Of a stretch of DNA of 6,781 nt, positions 5,712 through 6,781 are shown one piece after another; within the stretch, counting starts at the first letter, position 1; the number at the start of each line of letters is the position of its first letter. The stretch spans positions 1 through 6,781 of the forward strand of contig JAJQDF010000057.1 in assembly GCA_021202325.1 (NCBI GenBank), in the 5' to 3' direction. The DNA is from Clostridiales bacterium. Its GTDB lineage: Bacteria > Bacillota > Clostridia > Lachnospirales > Anaerotignaceae. Below the pieces are notes generated by a model, which saw only the letters and a list, made by a program, of their open reading frames with translations, did not search any database and was not told where the DNA came from. Position numbers and translations under genes: made by a program.

Positions 5712-6403
5712 ACCTGTCTCCTCTTTTTATCCGAAATATGCATTGCCGCTCCAAAGACAATGAAAACAACCAATATAATCACGCAGTACACAGCTATTTT
5801 CAGCGCCATATCGGCAAAAAATTCCTCTACCAATATATTTATAACTAAATCCTCTGCCGGATCCAAAAGCCACAAATCATTATTGAAAAACAACTTATGG
5901 AAAATAACAAAGCATGCATCAAAATCAATCATTGCTGCAACGCCTAGCACCGCCGCCGCACAGGTAATTACGCCTGAAACAACGTCCGCTGTTTTTATAA
6001 GGCTTCTCAAATCCAGTTTTTTCATAAAAGCAAGTATCAATGCCGTTGATGCAAACACAACTGCGGCACCTGTCCTTATGGCAAAGCCTCCGTCAAAAAG
6101 CACCTTACAGTCAGCCATGTGCGTTTTTTCACGTTCGCTGAAAAAGTCCCTAGTCTCGCCGTTTACCTCGGTCACGATATTTTCAAGGTCTTCCCTATCG
6201 CCATGTAGATAATCCATCAGCTCGTCCATGACATACATAATGTCGTTCATTTCCATATCGATATTTTCGGTAACATTATATTTTTCAAATTCACTGCGGA
6301 AATAATCCATATCGCCGAACACAACCACAGCCACAGCGTTCAGCAGCAGCATTATAATAAGCGCCAGTGCACATACAAACGTAAGGATTCTTTTAGTATT
6401 CAT
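5708..6403 (-). CDS. lit: Lit-like TIGR01906/DUF1461 membrane protein (lipoprotein intramolecular transacylase family)
   Basis: A 231-aa integral membrane protein with four predicted helices (about 6-29, 111-126, 142-159, 202-221). An extracytoplasmic region (30-108) lies between the first two and another (about 160-200) between the last two. Family motifs: Y65-L-H-G...L (65-73), H95-M-A-D-C-K-V-L-F and I168-F-H169-K-L-F-F-N-N-D-L-W-L-L-D-P, then E-E-F-F. As I recall, Lit enzymes use two histidines in these two motifs to move an acyl chain from the glyceryl group to the amino-terminal Cys of lipoproteins, giving the lyso form; both are present here with nearly the same spacing. Activity is inferred from family membership only. 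The ATG at 6403 has GGAGG 6 nt upstream; a longer in-frame start lies inside the previous gene and has no site. It overlaps the small upstream gene by 11 nt and ytfI by 4 nt. Confidence 0.82.
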   Translation of the reverse strand: MNTKRILTFVCALALIIMLLLNAVAVVVFGDMDYFRSEFEKYNVTENIDMEMNDIMYVMDELMDYLHGDREDLENIVTEVNGETRDFFSEREKTHMADCKVLFDGGFAIRTGAAVVFASTALILAFMKKLDLRSLIKTADVVSGVITCAAAVLGVAAMIDFDACFVIFHKLFFNNDLWLLDPAEDLVINILVEEFFADMALKIAVYCVIILVVFIVFGAAMHISDKKRRQV

Positions 6404-6659
6404 GTCTATCCTCCAAAATAAAGCGCAAAAGCTCAAAGGACTCCTGTTTTCCGGCGGCAATTCCGTATACAGTATACCTATCTTTGTTTCTATCCTTCAG
6501 AAGCTCATGGGCACTGACTATCTCATACAAAAACCTACCGTTGTCCTTTTTGCACACGCAGAAAATTCCAGCCGGAACTTTGCCGTTTTTAAGCATATAA
6601 ACCACAGACGCCTCATCTGTAATACTTTTTCCTATATAAAGCTCCTCTGAAAATTCCAT
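6393..6659 (-). CDS. small conserved-looking protein of unknown function, first gene of the operon
   Basis: An 88-aa soluble protein that I do not recognise. It has no membrane helix or signal peptide. It starts MEFSEELYIGKSI, has an amphipathic middle (V-V-Y-M-L-K-N-G-K-V, then G-I-F-C-V-C) with two Cys (C34, C36), and ends with Y-G-I-A-A-G-K-Q-E-S-F-E-L-L-R, which looks like a mixed alpha/beta fold. The coding potential is supported by its own promoter and a ribosome binding site, and by its 11-nt overlap with the Lit-like gene, whose ribosome binding site lies in its last codons. The ATG at 6659 (GGAG 8 nt upstream) is preferred over an in-frame GTG at 6668 that would sit in that site. Its place at the head of the operon suggests a partner or regulator of the Lit-like protein, but this is only inference. 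Confidence 0.8.
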   Translation of the reverse strand: MEFSEELYIGKSITDEASVVYMLKNGKVPAGIFCVCKKDNGRFLYEIVSAHELLKDRNKDRYTVYGIAAGKQESFELLRFILEDRHEY

Positions 6660-6667
6660 AAAATCCA

Positions 6668-6671
6668 CTCC
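6668..6671 (-). promoter_or_regulatory. ribosome binding site of the 88-aa gene
   Basis: GGAG on the minus strand, 8 nt before the ATG at 6659. It decides between this ATG and the in-frame GTG at 6668, which overlaps the site. Confidence 0.7.
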
Positions 6672-6688
6672 AATAAATCTTTAAGTTT

Positions 6689-6717
6689 AGTATACCAAAT
6701 TTTATGAACTTTGAAAA
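6689..6717 (-). promoter_or_regulatory. extended -10 promoter of the five-gene operon
   Basis: On the minus strand, TTTTCA (6717-6712) is followed after 17 bp by TATACT (6694-6689), with a TG one base upstream of the -10 (TGGTATACT), an extended -10 element. The DNA further upstream (6718-6760) is A/T-tract rich, as in an UP element. Transcription would start near 6682, about 22 nt before the ATG at 6659. Beyond this, 6718-6781 shows AT-rich sequence only and no gene. Confidence 0.7.
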
Positions 6718-6781
6718 CTAAAGTATTAATTTTTTAATAAAAAAGCCGAAATTTTTATCACAAAAAATTCAAGCCAAAAAG

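Noticed and set aside
5760..6212. Plus-strand 150-codon open frame opposite the Lit-like gene
   Set aside because: Its Ala/Ser/Thr/Lys-rich composition is what complementing a hydrophobic membrane gene gives; the minus-strand frame has the real motifs.
1..6781. CRISPR array or cas gene to accompany the CARF nuclease
   Set aside because: No regularly spaced direct repeats and no Cas-like protein in any frame within the window.
6730..6781. Hairpin from AATTTTT/AAAAATT near the right edge as a terminator
   Set aside because: The stem is only A-T pairs and the flanking GCC/GCC bases do not pair; it looks like AT-rich promoter-upstream DNA.

Overview
The window looks like chromosomal DNA from an anaerobic Firmicute of class Clostridia, probably a Lachnospiraceae-like gut bacterium. 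The reasons are the moderately AT-rich composition, strong GGAGG-type ribosome binding sites, a YtfI-YtfJ (DUF2953-GerW) gene pair typical of this phylum, and clostridial LysR, lipoprotein and PLP-enzyme sequences. The genus is an inference, since there is no rRNA here.

Left part, plus strand (1-2341): a LysR-type regulator, cut by the window edge by only a few residues, is followed 120 bp later by a PLP-dependent enzyme of the Cys/Met gamma-family (methionine gamma-lyase or cystathionine gamma-synthase type). The gap holds a candidate extended -10 promoter and a possible LysR T-N11-A site. A strong hairpin terminator closes this unit.

Middle (2364-2893), minus strand: a single-gene unit for a small secreted lipoprotein. 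It has a near-perfect sigma-A promoter (17-bp spacer) and a short leader. It converges on the lyase gene and shares its terminator region.

Right part, minus strand (about 6717 down to 2931): a compact five-gene operon with overlaps or gaps of only a few bases. In transcription order it encodes an 88-aa unrecognised protein; a Lit/TIGR01906 (DUF1461) membrane protein of the lipoprotein intramolecular transacylase family; a DUF2953 (YtfI) membrane-anchored protein with an unusually long Lys/Glu-rich linker; a GerW-family YtfJ protein; and a CARF-PD-(D/E)XK nuclease of the Card1/Can2 (DUF1887) type. An extended -10 promoter lies upstream and a hairpin terminator downstream.

The most noteworthy feature is the last gene of that operon. 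It is a CARF-type nuclease, a class known as a cyclic-oligoadenylate-activated CRISPR effector, yet it sits with no CRISPR array or cas gene in view. It is fused translationally to an envelope/spore-associated housekeeping pair, and the acidic residue of its nuclease ExK motif is replaced by Ser (V-S-C-K). What activates it and what it does here are unknown.
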